Source: Onchocerca volvulus (taxonomy: Eukaryota > Nematoda > Chromadorea > Rhabditida > Onchocercidae). From it: 64,000 nt of DNA. Both the position numbers and the translations under genes were made by a program. Each line of letters opens with the position of its first letter. Within the stretch, counting starts at the first letter, position 1. Below, in pieces: positions 47,201 to 59,900 of the stretch. The stretch lies in the NCBI GenBank assembly GCA_000499405.2, contig HG738138.1:14958554-15022553 (forward strand), read 5' to 3'. The notes beneath the pieces were generated by a model. It was not told the DNA's origin, did no database searches, and saw only the letters and a list, made by a program, of their open reading frames with translations.

Positions 47201-48596
47201 ATGAAAAATTTCGATTTTTATAAAATGTTATTCAAATTATCTCACTGAATTATTGATTAATCAGTGAAATCAACAGCTGCGAGCGCCTTTATAAACTTTT
47301 TCTTTTTTTTTTCAGAGAATTTGGAAAAAAAAAGGAAAGATGGGAAAGTATTGATTTTTAGCTTATTATTTATTCATTGCCCATAACTTATTTAAACAAA
47401 CAGCGAATGCTTTTTTTTTTGCAAAACAAATTAAAATGATTTTAAAAAAAAGAAAAGAAATGAAATTAATCGATTATGTGAAAATCAATCAACAACTGTA
47501 TCATAAAGTATCATGGACTTCTGGAAAAAGAATTACTATCATTTTTTAATATTATTATAAAATATTTTACTATTAGAAAAAAGTACATATATACACTTGC
47601 TTGATCATCATTAAAGCATATTTTTTTTCAATCAATGGAAATAAAGATGAAAAAATAGCAGAAAATGAATTATTTATAAAGTAACAAGTATTAATTCATT
47701 ACAATTCCACTTTTTTTAAATCTTTACTACTACTACATCAAAAAAAAAAAAAAAAAAAAACAATTATTTTAGATTGAATACTGCTCCTATCATTGGCTTG
47801 AAATCATTCTAGTTGGCTAGCCAAACATTTTATTTGGCCAACATTTTCAAGCTAATCATCAATTCCCATTATTTTCTTGTGGATGTTTTGGCGTCAATGA
47901 CAATAGTAATTCATCATCTTCAGCTACTTTTGAAATCGTATTACTGTTCAATTTCCTTAAGCCAATTTAAATATCGTATAGAACATAATAGGAATTATAT
48001 GCTGCTGAATACCTGGAAATAAGCAAAAGAGAGAGAAATAAATTTTCACGAATAAATGAAATTAGAAAAAAAAAATTAGCTTAGCTAATTAATCCTTCTT
48101 TCACTTACTTCGACAATAAATTTTTAAATACTTCCAAGTTTTTGTGGTTAAACTTTTTTTTATTTTTTATTTTTATCGTAATGGACTGGATCAACTAAGG
48201 CTGAAAGAAGTATTAATTTTCATATAAAAGGAAACAAAGTTTGAAATGCACTCCATTTTTCTCGGAAAATTTTGATCAACAATATTCTTTTTTCAAAAAC
48301 TTGAAATCTTTCATTTTCCATACATCGCCTCAAAATTTGTTTCTTTCTTTCTCCTTTTGTTTATTTCATTATAATATGTAATTTACAGCAATTAGAACAA
48401 TTACTTATGAATATATAAAATTACGAAGTGTTTTGTTAAATCCGTACAATCGTCATTAATTTAAAATAAGAAAATCAGTATTGATTCAATAATACTTCTT
48501 TTGCACTTTTAGAAATGATAAAAAAAAAAAAAAGTTTAAAAAAGCTAAATGATACCAAGGTTAAAATTTTATTTTAGTAACGGTCATCTGCCAAAA
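44300..48596. other. Gene-free A+T-rich region
   Basis: No exon set or RNA gene is visible. The region contains long poly(A)/poly(T) tracts (about 46505-46525, 46818-46832 and 47739-47760) and the hairpin at 46082-46120. Promoter elements of the minus-strand PDZ gene may lie at its left end. Confidence 0.55.
46082..46120. repeat. Perfect 16-bp inverted repeat, 7-base loop
   Basis: ATATAATTGTATAGCT (46082-46097) pairs exactly with AGCTATACAATTATAT (46105-46120). Confidence 0.92.
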
Positions 48597-48790
48597 TATT
48601 TGTTGAAATTTCGTTTTAATTCAAATTATTTCCCAAAATATTGTTAAAATTTTAATTTAATAAAATTTTTGCGAAATATATATTAAAATTTCATATTGAT
48701 ATGGCCAAAAAATTTCTTAAAATTTTTTTTTAGCACGAAAATTATTTATCGAATTATTTGCTGAAATATTTTTAAAATTTCAAAAAAAGT
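48597..48790. repeat. Degenerate tandem repeat of an AAATATTT-AAAATTTT word
   Basis: Five successive stretches of roughly 30-50 bases share the pattern (A)AAATATTTGTTAAAATTT followed by a T-rich spacer. Divergence is high, so unit edges are uncertain. Confidence 0.45.
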
Positions 48791-49099
48791 TGTTGACGAA
48801 AAAAAAAATCTTTGAAAACAAAAAAATTAGTAAAAGAATGCAAAGTTGGATTCTACATACATATATAAATGTAAATCTGTAGACTTTAGCTGCACCTTAA
48901 AACTTTCCCGGTATTTTCACACACTAAGTTAACTATTTGGATTTCTTCTTCGGTTTAAATGTGAATTGAAAAACAGAAAGTAACTGATAATTGCTATGGA
49001 TAGCCCATTCGGTTCCACATTATTTCCATGTTATTAACCGATTATCTAAACTTCTGTAATGAACTCTGAGCTTTTTCCTTTCTTTATCATATTGATTAT

Positions 49100-50096
49100 A
49101 TCACCTGCTTAGACTTATCTTCTTTTATCCTGTCCTTTCCATCTTCTAGCGCTGAACTTTTGCAATCAGAAAACGGCATATTAATTGGATTGTTAGCAAC
49201 ATGCACTTTCGAATATACTAAATGGATTGCCTCATCAAACACCACTGAACCTTTCCATGAATCAGGAAAGGTTGAAGTTCCGTAACTCTTTTGGTGATTT
49301 TGGCTTGCAGTACGTTTGGAAGATGCAGAAGAGAGCATTCATGAGAAAATCGAAACTTACGTAGGCTTAAATCGTGCAGTGATTGCTTAAATCAAAATCG
49401 TTTCACAGCCAGATCTTACATAGACCATCTGCAGTAGAAGCTACAGAATTTATGCAAAAATTGAGGCAGATTTTGCTTTACATGATGTTCATGCGATGGT
49501 GACATTCGTTGAGATGCAAATGTTTCTGTGTGCCCAAAAGGTAAATAGCACTTGCCATCTTGCAGTCCCTGGGCTGATATTTTCTATGACAACCAAACTC
49601 TTTTACCTACAACAATTAGCTTCAGTACTACATCATCAATCACACCTGAAGGACTCAGCAATTATGAAACTGCAACAGGTTAAGTAAGAACTAAAATGGA
49701 TCAAATCAACTACCTTGAGTAAAATTAACAAATTTTTCGAGATATTTTTGCTTCATTGTAAGAGATAATAAGCTAACATTATATTCATCAAGTGCCAATT
49801 AAAATACCAAAGAAGATGATCAAGCTGATCAAGTTGGCTTTATTCCAACTACTTCACAATGGGCTGCTGGTTGGCGTACAAATTCACCGGTGTCACTCCC
49901 GAGTGCTCCAGCGCATTAGAATCCGGTAACTGCTAATCCACACCCACCAGATAATCCACAAGTTTATTCGGGAGGAAAAGTCGATAAGGACATAGTGCTA
50001 ACTATAAACCACATTAAAATCGGCAAAGAAATTACCTTTAAATTAACCTCTGTACGAGATATTCTATACAGAATGACTATTGGATTAGCTATCTAA
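49100..50096 (+). pseudogene. Decayed coding remnant, family not recognised
   Basis: Base composition is clearly less A+T-rich than the surroundings. Protein-like segments appear in changing plus-strand frames, interrupted by stops: LLATCTFEYTKWIASSNTTE (about 49190), LEDAEESIHEKIETYVGLNR (about 49320), CSPWADIFYDNQTLLPTT (about 49565), VGFIPTTSQWAAGWRTNSPV (about 49840) and DIVLTINHIKIGKEITFKLT near 49990, ending TAA at 50094-50096. There are at least four frame changes or stops and no sensible introns between them. A long open stretch on the opposite strand (49096-49338) is probably only its shadow. It may be a processed pseudogene or an old retroelement ORF. I cannot name the source protein. 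Confidence 0.5.
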
Positions 50097-52129
50097 AAAA
50101 GTACTTGAGATATAGTGTTTGTATCAATCTTAACGTAGTTCTCTGCCAGACTAAAATTGCAGCTATAATATCATCCAGTATAATGCCCAAAGAATACTTG
50201 ATATTTTTATCGATCGAATTCATCGACCAAGTTTTGATTATGTCAAAAAACCTAGAAGAAAAAAAAAGCATAACGTCAATAAAAGGCTATTAATGTCTTA
50301 GTTTATCGGTATCGCAATTAAAAATATTTTTAATACTGTATATATATATATAAAGTATAGAAACTTTCTTCAAAAAATTGATTTCTCTTCCCATTTCATT
50401 TCAAGAATAAAAAAATGACATACAAACTCTGGTATATAACAAAAATTATGCTAGCAAACTATTCCCAAATGAATTCAAAAGCAAAAAATTGTTATTGTTA
50501 TTATTGCTATTATCGATATTGCTCTTTCTTTTTTCCTCCTATTTTCTTAGAAAAAAAAAAAACAATAAATTAAAATTTGGAAGCAAAATTCAACTTCTGT
50601 TTAATCGTTATTCATCTTTCTAAACAGCTGCATTTTTGCTTTTCCCACTTTAGTCATTGCGAACGTTCGTTTGAAATTCTTCATTTCCTACAAATATATT
50701 TCGTAAATTTTTAATAGCTAAAAAAATCGAAGTCTTATTCCATAAATGTAAAATGAAACTTTTTAATATGCATTAAATTATTTGTTAATCTGGAATGAAA
50801 TTTTTAAAATAGATTCAATAGATAATGTATGAATTTATAATGATTGATTGAATTGTAAAGAATTAACTATGTCAGAAGCTCACTAATATCTTTGGTAAAT
50901 TGAAAAAAAAAAAGTTAAAATTGAAATTGAATTACGAAATTCAATTAGTTCAAAATAATTGAAAGTAAAAATAATCACGACAGAAGAATAATGATGTTTT
51001 TGGTTATTTTAACGGAAATTAAATTTTAGAATAGTCAAAAAAGCCAGGTTCATTAAAATGATAATAATGGAACAGGAAAAAAAATGGATCATAGCGATTT
51101 CAGTTGCAAAAAGAATTTTCTGCACCATTTAATACAATAAGTAATTCAAAATATCTTGAAAAAAAAATTTGTGAAAGTTTTTAAAAAATTATAAAATTTG
51201 AATACTAAACTAGATAGCTCTCATTATTTACAATCAGAGATAGTGATAATAATTTTGATTTTGAAATAATAAATAATAACGATGATATTACTGTTAATGA
51301 TAATAACATGGAAAGTTTTATCATCCTTTATCTGAAATATCCGCAATTTTAATAAATTATTCGGAATTCACGATGTCTGTTCTTTTTTAACATTGTCTAG
51401 TTTTATGGCTGTAAGAAAAAACAGTGAAAAAATTTGAAAAATCTAGAAAAATTTCAAACTACTAACATGCAAATAAGAAATATTTGACAATTCGAACTTA
51501 TTTTTTTCAAGGACAATAACTTAACTGTGGAAAATTACAGTAAGAAGAGACAAAAAAGAGGGTTAAAAATTCCAATATACGTCAGAAAATTGAAGTAATA
51601 ACTCATTACTAGAACAATAACAATCTGTAACTTTTCATTTTGAAATGAATAAAATAGGTTGTTGGTATGATTGATTATAGAAAAGTAATGTTTCTAAACA
51701 CACAGAATGTCGATAATAGTAAAGTCTTATTTAATTAAAAATAATTAATTTATCAAAATGAAAGGATGGTAAATATTAGTCTGAATGATTTGCATTTTCA
51801 CTTGTATATATGCTTAGTTGCATATAGCAAATAAATTTATAGATTTTGTTATCCATTGCTTTCCAAGTTTAGACATGTTATTTTTTGTTTATGTAAATTA
51901 TGGTTCGTTTACAAAATACAAAATGATATGCTAAAACATAACGGTATTTCTCTCTTTCTTAAATCTTTTTTGGCAATTTCATTTCAGACTTATTGTCAAC
52001 AAACCATTAAAAAGATTACTTTTAGAAAAAAAAAAATCGTGAAAAAAACAATGGAAATTGTGAATTCCAAAATTTGAAAATCTAATTTCATCAATTTATC
52101 ATTCACAACAACGAATTCAAACGATATAT
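50097..52129. other. A+T-rich DNA, no gene
   Basis: Only short chance frames, homopolymers and a small TA run (about 50338-50352) are present. Confidence 0.55.
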
Positions 52130-52960
52130 GCTTGTATCGGAAAATTAACGTTGCTTAACTTCACAGAGTTGACGTGCTTTAAACATGATGTTGTTCAATG
52201 AGAATGAAACAACCAACCCAAGCAATAACTAGCAGTAACTTGACTACTACTTCAAAAGTTTTCGAAAATCAAAATATGTCTTCAATACTTGCAATTCCCG
52301 ACTGTCGCCAATTCAAATTATAACAAAAAATCTAACGTTGCTTAATTTGACAGATCTGACGAGATGTCGTACTTTCAATGTGATTTGGTCGTAAACATAA
52401 TCAAACATTTTCCCAGAAAATTCCCACTATTGTATTGCTTATTTACATCGAATCCTTCATTGTTCCGCTGATGTATGATATTCCAGAATTTTAATCCAAG
52501 CCACAGCAGCCGAAATTTGGGACTAAAATTTTTTCGAACTTCCCTAAAACCTGCATAATTAAACGAATGAGTGCAATTGCTTCATTCTCATAATGTTATT
52601 GTGCATTCAAAAATAATCTGATTACTGTTGCAAAAGTTTTTTCTCGAAAAACAAGACATATTTGTAAAACTTCGAATTTCCAAGCAGTCCTCGACTCAAG
52701 TTATTAATCATACCCTACGCTGTTCAACTTTACAGTTTGAACGAGCTGTCGTGGTATGAGCGTAGACATAATGAAACACGAAAGGATACATAAACCAAAT
52801 TCTCATCAATGATTATAATTCCCAACATTGTACAGCTTGTTTATTATCGGATCGTTACTTGTCGCAAATTTTATTTCAAGCCACAGATTAATTATCGCAA
52901 ACTTGGGTAATTAAATCGATGGATCAAATTTCTTCATTCTCCTATGATTTTCATCTGTAT
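52130..52960. repeat. Diverged repeat family, three units
   Basis: Related blocks start near 52146 (TTAACGTTGCTTAACTTCAC), 52340 (CTAACGTTGCTTAATTTGAC) and 52712 (ACCCTACGCTGTTCAACTTTAC). Each is followed by a similar GAC-GAGCTGTCGT-like stretch and, farther on, by TTCCCA-ATTGTA...TTGC/GCTT...TTTATT and CAAGCCACAG (52499 and 52878). The block before each start (AAAGTTTTCGAAAATCAAA at 52255; AAAGTTTTTTCTCGAAAAAC at 52644) is also repeated. The last period is about 380 bases and the first about 195, as if one unit lost half its length. The composition is more balanced than the flanks. No open frame was found. Confidence 0.7.
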
Positions 52961-55900
52961 GTTTATTCATTATTACTATTATTATTGAAGATTTTAATCG
53001 AAAATTAATGAAGAATTATGAAAAAATTGTTTAAGATGATGTGATCGTTTTTTAATTCCTTAATTTTTGAGATTATTTCATGCAAATATGCAGTTTCCGA
53101 ATAGACATACTTTTCTAACAATACTGTTTTCCACATAAATGTGCTGTTCTTTCATTTAGATGTGCTGATCGTACAGATATGTTGTTTTTAGGGAAAATGC
53201 TGTTTTCTGGCGTAAATATGTGATTGTAGAAATTTTGCTGCATGAAGTGCAATTTCTTTTTTCTTGAAAGAGAAATCATGAACAATTAAATTTGGTAAAT
53301 AAGTCGGGTAAATTATTTTCATTCATTTCCTTCTTTCTCTCTCCTCAAATGAAATATTTTATTTCAAATCTTTTATAATATATTGTCAACAATACTGTGT
53401 TAAAATTTTGAAAATTTTAATTATTATTGGAGAATAAATGACATTATCGTTATTATTGAAATTTTAAATTAAATTAAGGAACTAAGAAAGTATGGAGTAT
53501 TCCATTGCTAATTATTTATTTCTTATTAAAATATTAAAAGCTCAAATATTTTGCAAATACTTATGCACAAATTATTCATATAAGTTGTTGCTGAATATTT
53601 GTTAATCCAATTTTTAAAATTGAAACACTAAGGAATGCTTCTTCAGAGAATATGTACGGAAAGGGAATAAAATTTAACAAATTAAAATTATCAAATCTGT
53701 TAGCTGCTTAACTATCAATAATTAATTAGTTAATTTGTAAATGTATTTAAGTGCATAATATACATATACGCATATTTATCATGAGATATGATGTAATTAT
53801 AGTGATATGATAACAGAAAAAATTAGTATTCTGATCAAAAAATGAATACTTCTCATTTATTTTCAAAACATTTCTTATCTATCAAGTAAAAAAGTTAACA
53901 AATTAATATATTACATCTCAATGAACATCAATGCATCTGAATATATATGCATATATAAATGGTAAAATGAGCAATTACCAAATGAAATTTGTGTTAAAAG
54001 AAAAATTTTATGTTTTATATTTTTATCACTATTAATAAACATACTGTTAATAACTCATTTGTTTTATAATTTTCATATTTTGCGTTTTGCAATTTAATCT
54101 GCTACAATTTTACGTTAATGAAAAAGTTTATTCATACATTTTTCACTTTTTGCCTTCCTCATCTGTCCATAGTAGTAAGTTTGATAAGAAAAAAATGATA
54201 GAATTTCAAAATTTTAGGCTTATTTAGCTAATAATAATAACGATATCAAATAAGTAGACTACAAAAGAATAAATTATCGATAAAAAAAAAAAAAGTTTCA
54301 AAAAAATGAAATCTTTTGCATTTATTATTTATGATAGTAAATCGAAAAAATTTTGTTTAATATTTCCACCAAATTTCGCATGAAATCTCAATTTTTTTAA
54401 CTTCCTCGTATTAAAATTTGATAAAAGTTAGGAGAAAAGAAATGGATGATAAGGGCACGAAATAATGAGTTCAAAATATTTATTTTCATCAATTTTGCTA
54501 AAAGTGCACAGTTAGGGCTAATAGCTGCCTAAACACAAATCCAAGTTTACATGCCAAAAATACGCAAACATAAAGTATCAATTGTTTGCAATTTTGTTTT
54601 TCATTTACTTACACCATTAGCATTAAGTTATTAGTTAAGCATGTAATTCTGGCTAAGTAAATATAAAATGAAGTATGATTTGTTTCTATTTTCATTTTTC
54701 CTCTTTTCGTTTATAAAATTAACTAAGATTAATAATCGTAACAGAATATTAATCTAAAATCGGAAACAAAAATAGAAATCTTAAATATAAATTAATTCAA
54801 TTTTAAAATAACATGCATTTATGTACGATGATTAGTTACTATTTACGGAAATAGAAGAAAAAGGAGTGCTCATCAAATGGATTAAATTTCGTCTTTCATT
54901 AAAATAACCGAAATTCATGATTTTGACCAAGTAAACTTAAAATAAAATATTAAATAAAATAGATTTGTCCATAACTCTGTTTTTTAAGTTACTTATGCAG
55001 CTAGCTTAAAGTTGCTTTGCATACAGCTCTGGGATAACGAAAATAATTTGGAATGATTAATTTCTAATTTTTTTCTGAATTTAATGATTTCCAAGTACAA
55101 AATGGATAATTCTCAAATACAAAATGTTTAATTACATAACAAATATGTTTTTTTGTTGTTTTGAATAAATTAAGGCTAATAATACTATATAATAATATAT
55201 ACTTCGCTAAAATAATTCGGAAATGATTTAAATTAGGTTTCCAAATTCGAAAATTTTCGAAAAAAATTTCCGAATTGTTGACTGAATTAAAAAATGATAC
55301 TATTTCTGCGAAATAAATACTTTGGTTGCGAGATCATATGAAACAATGGTGTTACTCAAATTTATCGCCTCCTATGAACGCGAATGTAATTTTCCCGACA
55401 ATTCACTTGTCTTTAGTCAAAAACTTAACCTTTAAATTATCTGTCAAACTATGATGAAAAAGATTTTGACATAACTTTCACTCTCATAAACGAATTTAAA
55501 ATTATTAGGAAAAAGTTGATCGAAAAAAGATGCTATTTCAATTTGTTCACTTTTAACAATGATAAACATTGTCAAATATTATAGATTTGAAAATTTCAAA
55601 AGTCTGATTTTTTGTACCCTACTGCAGAAACAATTTTTTGACATTTATAAAAAGATTTTACATTCGCAATTACAAATATCTGCACTTTTTCTTTTTTTCT
55701 TTTTTGTTCTATGTCTTATCATCTCTTGTCGAAAAATTAATTTATCAAATTTTACAAAAACAGATTCCAGAAAATAAGTATTTGAAGTAATTTTAGCAAT
55801 TTAAATAATGAATTTTTTCCAAATTGCGGCGTAAATTTAAAAAAAAAAAAAGAAAAAAAAAAAGAGAAAAAACGAATATCCATATTTTTACATCTTTATC

Positions 55901-56740
55901 ATATTTCCAGTTTGAACAAAATGATATTAAGTCCAAATATTAAATAATGTATTTTCATCTTTGTTCATGCATAAAAATAATTTTTTGCTTTATACAAAAT
56001 GAAAATTATATATGAACAAATATGAAATATAAAGTGAAAATTTGCTATGTGTATATATACATGAATTTTATTAAATAAGAATGTAGCAGAAAAAAATAGC
56101 GCTGATCATCGATTTCTTGAAAATGATAAAAATAAATTAAGTAAATTAATTTTTTGAATACCATTTGATTTTCTCTATGTATTATATATTATTATTTTCA
56201 AAAATTATATATATATATATAATAATTGAGGAATAATTATTGAAGGATTATTGAAGAATAATTATTGTTTTAAACAAAAAAAATTCTTTAATATTTTCAA
56301 AATTAAAGGAAAAAAAGGAAATTTTCACTGAATTTGAAGACATTTACATGAAACATTGCTTTTGGGAATTTACGGTGATTTTAATGGATGATGGAATTTA
56401 ATTCATTTGACAAGAATTCCTTTTTGTTTTATCTCTGGAAATAGGAAGGAATCACTGTACATAAATGCATGTTATCTCAAAATTAATTAATTTATATTAA
56501 AGATTCCTATCTTTATTGCCGATTTTAGGTTAATACTCTATTATCCATAACTGATTTAATTCAATGCTCCGGTATGTTAAAAAGAAAAAAAAAACCGCTC
56601 CATTCCTGTTTTCCCATTTTTTCTCATTTCATTGTAGCATCATGAAACGATGTATTTCGTTATACTGGTTGATCAATTACTTCGATGAATTATTCCAAGA
56701 TTTCATCGAGTATCACATGATTTAGTGCAGTTTTTCATCA
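52961..56740. other. A+T-rich DNA with minor repeats, no gene
   Basis: Near 53120-53245 a word like AAATATGTGCTGTTTTC recurs about five times with changes (TGCTGTTCTTTC, TGCTGATCG, ATGCTGTTTTCTGG). Otherwise I see poly(A) tracts, a TA run (about 56207-56220) and chance frames. Slightly more balanced patches at 54500-54660 and 55320-55460 show no exon structure. Confidence 0.5.
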
Positions 56741-56744
56741 ATAG

Positions 56745-56900
56745 CTTCTGAAGTAGCCAAACTTTTGAATTTAATTTTCAAATAGACAGACTTCTGAAAT
56801 TAATTCCTCAGTAAATAAATTTTTAAATTCACTTCTTAAATGGACAAATTTTTGAAGTCATTCTTAAGCAGGCAACTTCTAAATTCATATACTGATTTGG
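56745..56900. repeat. ~29-30-bp degenerate tandem repeat
   Basis: Five consecutive stretches share the pattern A-(A/G)ACAAACTTTTGAA-TT-ATTC(T/A)TAA: 'CCAAACTTTTGAATTTAATT', 'GACAGACTTCTGAAATTAAT', 'AATAAATTTTTAAATTCACT', 'GGACAAATTTTTGAAGTCAT' and 'GGCAACTTCTAAATTCATAT'. The function is unknown; probably a decayed minisatellite. Confidence 0.6.
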
Positions 56901-59900
56901 CTGGAGCAATTTTGATTTCAGTTAAATGCATCAAATTAATCGTTAAAATTTTAAATTCACCACCTGAAAGAATATGCAATTCTTTTTATTCATTTCTTTT
57001 TCCATTAAATTTCTGTATAATTTTCGTTCATAGAGTAAAACGAAATGAAATTTTATTTTACTCTATTTTCTTTTTTCTTTAATACTTCTATTTTCATTGT
57101 TTTAATTTTTAGTATTTCAATCTCAACTTTTATTTCCATTAAATCATAATTGTGCATAATTTTTTCTTCACAAAAAAATTAAATTCAGAAATATGTTATT
57201 TTGTCATGCTTTTAATTTTTTGTTTTTGATTTCATGAAATGAAAAATTTTTTCTTTCATGAAAAGAATTAAAAATGAAGAATTTCAAATATCATTAAAAA
57301 ATAAGCGCTATTAAATAAATATCTAAATATATGTAATAATTCTTGTTTATCGATGATTTCATCTCGTTTATAAATGATTTTAAATAGCAATATTTTCTTT
57401 TTTTTATGTTTATTTAAATTTTTTCTTCTTAACATACTAATAAGGTAAAGTTATTTATATCGTAGAATACGGTAATATTTTACGGTAAAATTAAATCGTA
57501 TGATTTATTTTTGAATTCATGCTATTTATCCATTTCTTACAGCTGAAATTGTTAAAAAAAAAAAAAAAAAAAAGAAGTAATTTTATCATAAGAAGTGATG
57601 TAGCTTTATGAGAATTAAGCTATTCTCGAAAAAAAAAATCAATTTACTGTTATAGCTGCTATCCGATTAATCATTTAAAGATAAATGAGTATAATGTAAA
57701 AGTAATATAAAATTTGTGGCATAATTCCTAAAATCAAATTAATTTATCTGTAGAAATTTCGTTGGGTAAACCAAATGATTATTATTGCTTGATTAAGTAA
57801 TCAATTTATTTTTTATTATTCGATAAACGAATATAATGTAAGAATAATTTTGTTTCGCAAGAAATAGCTCGATTTTTAAGAATTAAACTTGCAAAAATTT
57901 CTTTGATTGCATCAAATTTCTCCTATTATTATTATGTGCTTAATTAATTAATTAGATAATAAATAAATGTTTGAAAATATACTCAATGTAATTCTATCAC
58001 CATTACTTTTTTCTTTTAAACTTCACAATAACATGAATTGAATGGATAAATATTTCAAAATTCAACAATCACATAGTATTTTCGTTAATTAGCACAATTA
58101 TTTCATTCAAACTAGAAAGTTAATAATTGGAATACGTAAATATGTCTTGTTGTATATTTTCAGTAATTGAAAAAGTATTAACAATTATTAATAAACATAT
58201 AAAGGAATCAGATTTTTTCGAAACTTCCACAGTCATAATTTTCTGTCATTTTATTTTTGATTAGATTTTTCTAATACTGAATTGAATATCATATCACATT
58301 AATTTATCCATTGATAACGATAATAATGGTCATGATAATGATAGTGATGAACTAGCGTTATCAAACGTAGTTTCACTGCAACATTTTCATATTGTCAAGA
58401 AAAGGTGTGGTACGTAGCCGGTTTAAAAACTATGTCATTGTCGTTGTTGTTATCATCATCCGGACTGCCGTCCCGATATTGGTGTCATCAGAATGATCCT
58501 TTACTGCTCATTCCATCCATCTTTCACAACATTTCTTCCTTCTCCAAATACTTAAATATCCTAAATTTTGCTGTTTTAAAATTCTTTTTGAAGAAAAAGA
58601 AAGAAAAATTCATCTACTCTGGTCAGAAATATTTTTTTTCCTGTTAGTGTTCATTTTTATTGCCAACACCTCATCAAATCATTTCATTCACCTATTCATT
58701 TAATTCAATTCACTCATTCATCGTTTCAATCTTTTTTCCTTCTTTCCATCCTCTGCATCAATCAACTGAAAGATTCTGGAACTATGATCTGATATTTTGA
58801 GCCTTACGAATATTCCTAATTTGCTATTGCGCATGATTCTTTATTAATTAGAAGCTTTTCAATTAATATCCTGAAATTCCTGCCATAATTTTCAATTGGA
58901 TATATTCTGGGAATTTTCACAAATAAAATGATTGATATAGATTGATAAGATTCGATAATGCGATCCAATCTATTGCTATTATTAATGGACAAACAATACA
59001 AATCATTGATAAACAATTTTTATCGAAAATTTGTTACAATAATTGCCTAAATGGTCAGTAATGTTTGCGTTATTGTATTCTTTACATTATTTATTGCTGC
59101 TATATTCAATATTTCCGTGTATTATTATTAATGGACAAATTAATCATGCGGTGAGTTTTTCCTTTTTTTTTTTTTGTTTTTAATCTTAATTTTTATTTTT
59201 TAAAATACGAAATATTATGAATAAAAATGAACGGATATGTATACGAATCTAATAAAGGTTTTTTTTATAATTAGCGAAAGCTACAATATGGAATATAAAA
59301 TGAGAATCAGGTAAATGCTAGTAGTTAATTTAAGTAATAAATATTAAATATGATCGCTATTTCCTAGATTTTAAAAGCTTAAAAGTAAGTAAAAGTGTTT
59401 TTTAAGACATATATTTTTTTTTAATTTTTTATTTCTTATTGATTTTTTTAAATAAAAATTAATAAAAAAATATATATATCAGTAAATGAAATTTTAATAT
59501 AGTACGCATGGATTAATGATGGAACATAATTTCGTGAAGTATTAGATATTGAATATAAGAGATGATATGAATAAATGAAAGTTTCGAACTGAATGAATTA
59601 AATTCATTAATCTTTAACCCAGTAATTATGATGGCTGTTTCAAAATTCTCTATTTCGGATAATTCTCATTCCTTTAACTATAGATTACATTCTGTGCACA
59701 GATCATTCCTAGAGATCATTCCGATATGATCAAATTGAAGACATTTTTCAGAAAAATCTAGTCCTAAACAATATTTAAGACTTTAATTTGCATCATCATA
59801 CTTCTTCTGCTATTTGTCAAATTTTAACCGAGAAAAATGGAGTAAAAGAAGGGCGAATATAGTTTAAGCTGGCTTAAAAAAAGAAAAAGAAAGTAATTTT

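Noticed and set aside
49096..49338. 80-codon open frame on the minus strand
   Set aside because: It overlaps the protein-like plus-strand remnant. The minus-strand frame has no continuation and no matching exons upstream.
58405..58647. Plus-strand frame starting MWYVAGLKTMSLSLLL
   Set aside because: It looks a little like a signal peptide and the patch is less A+T-rich, but it dissolves into poly-Lys. No following exon was found.
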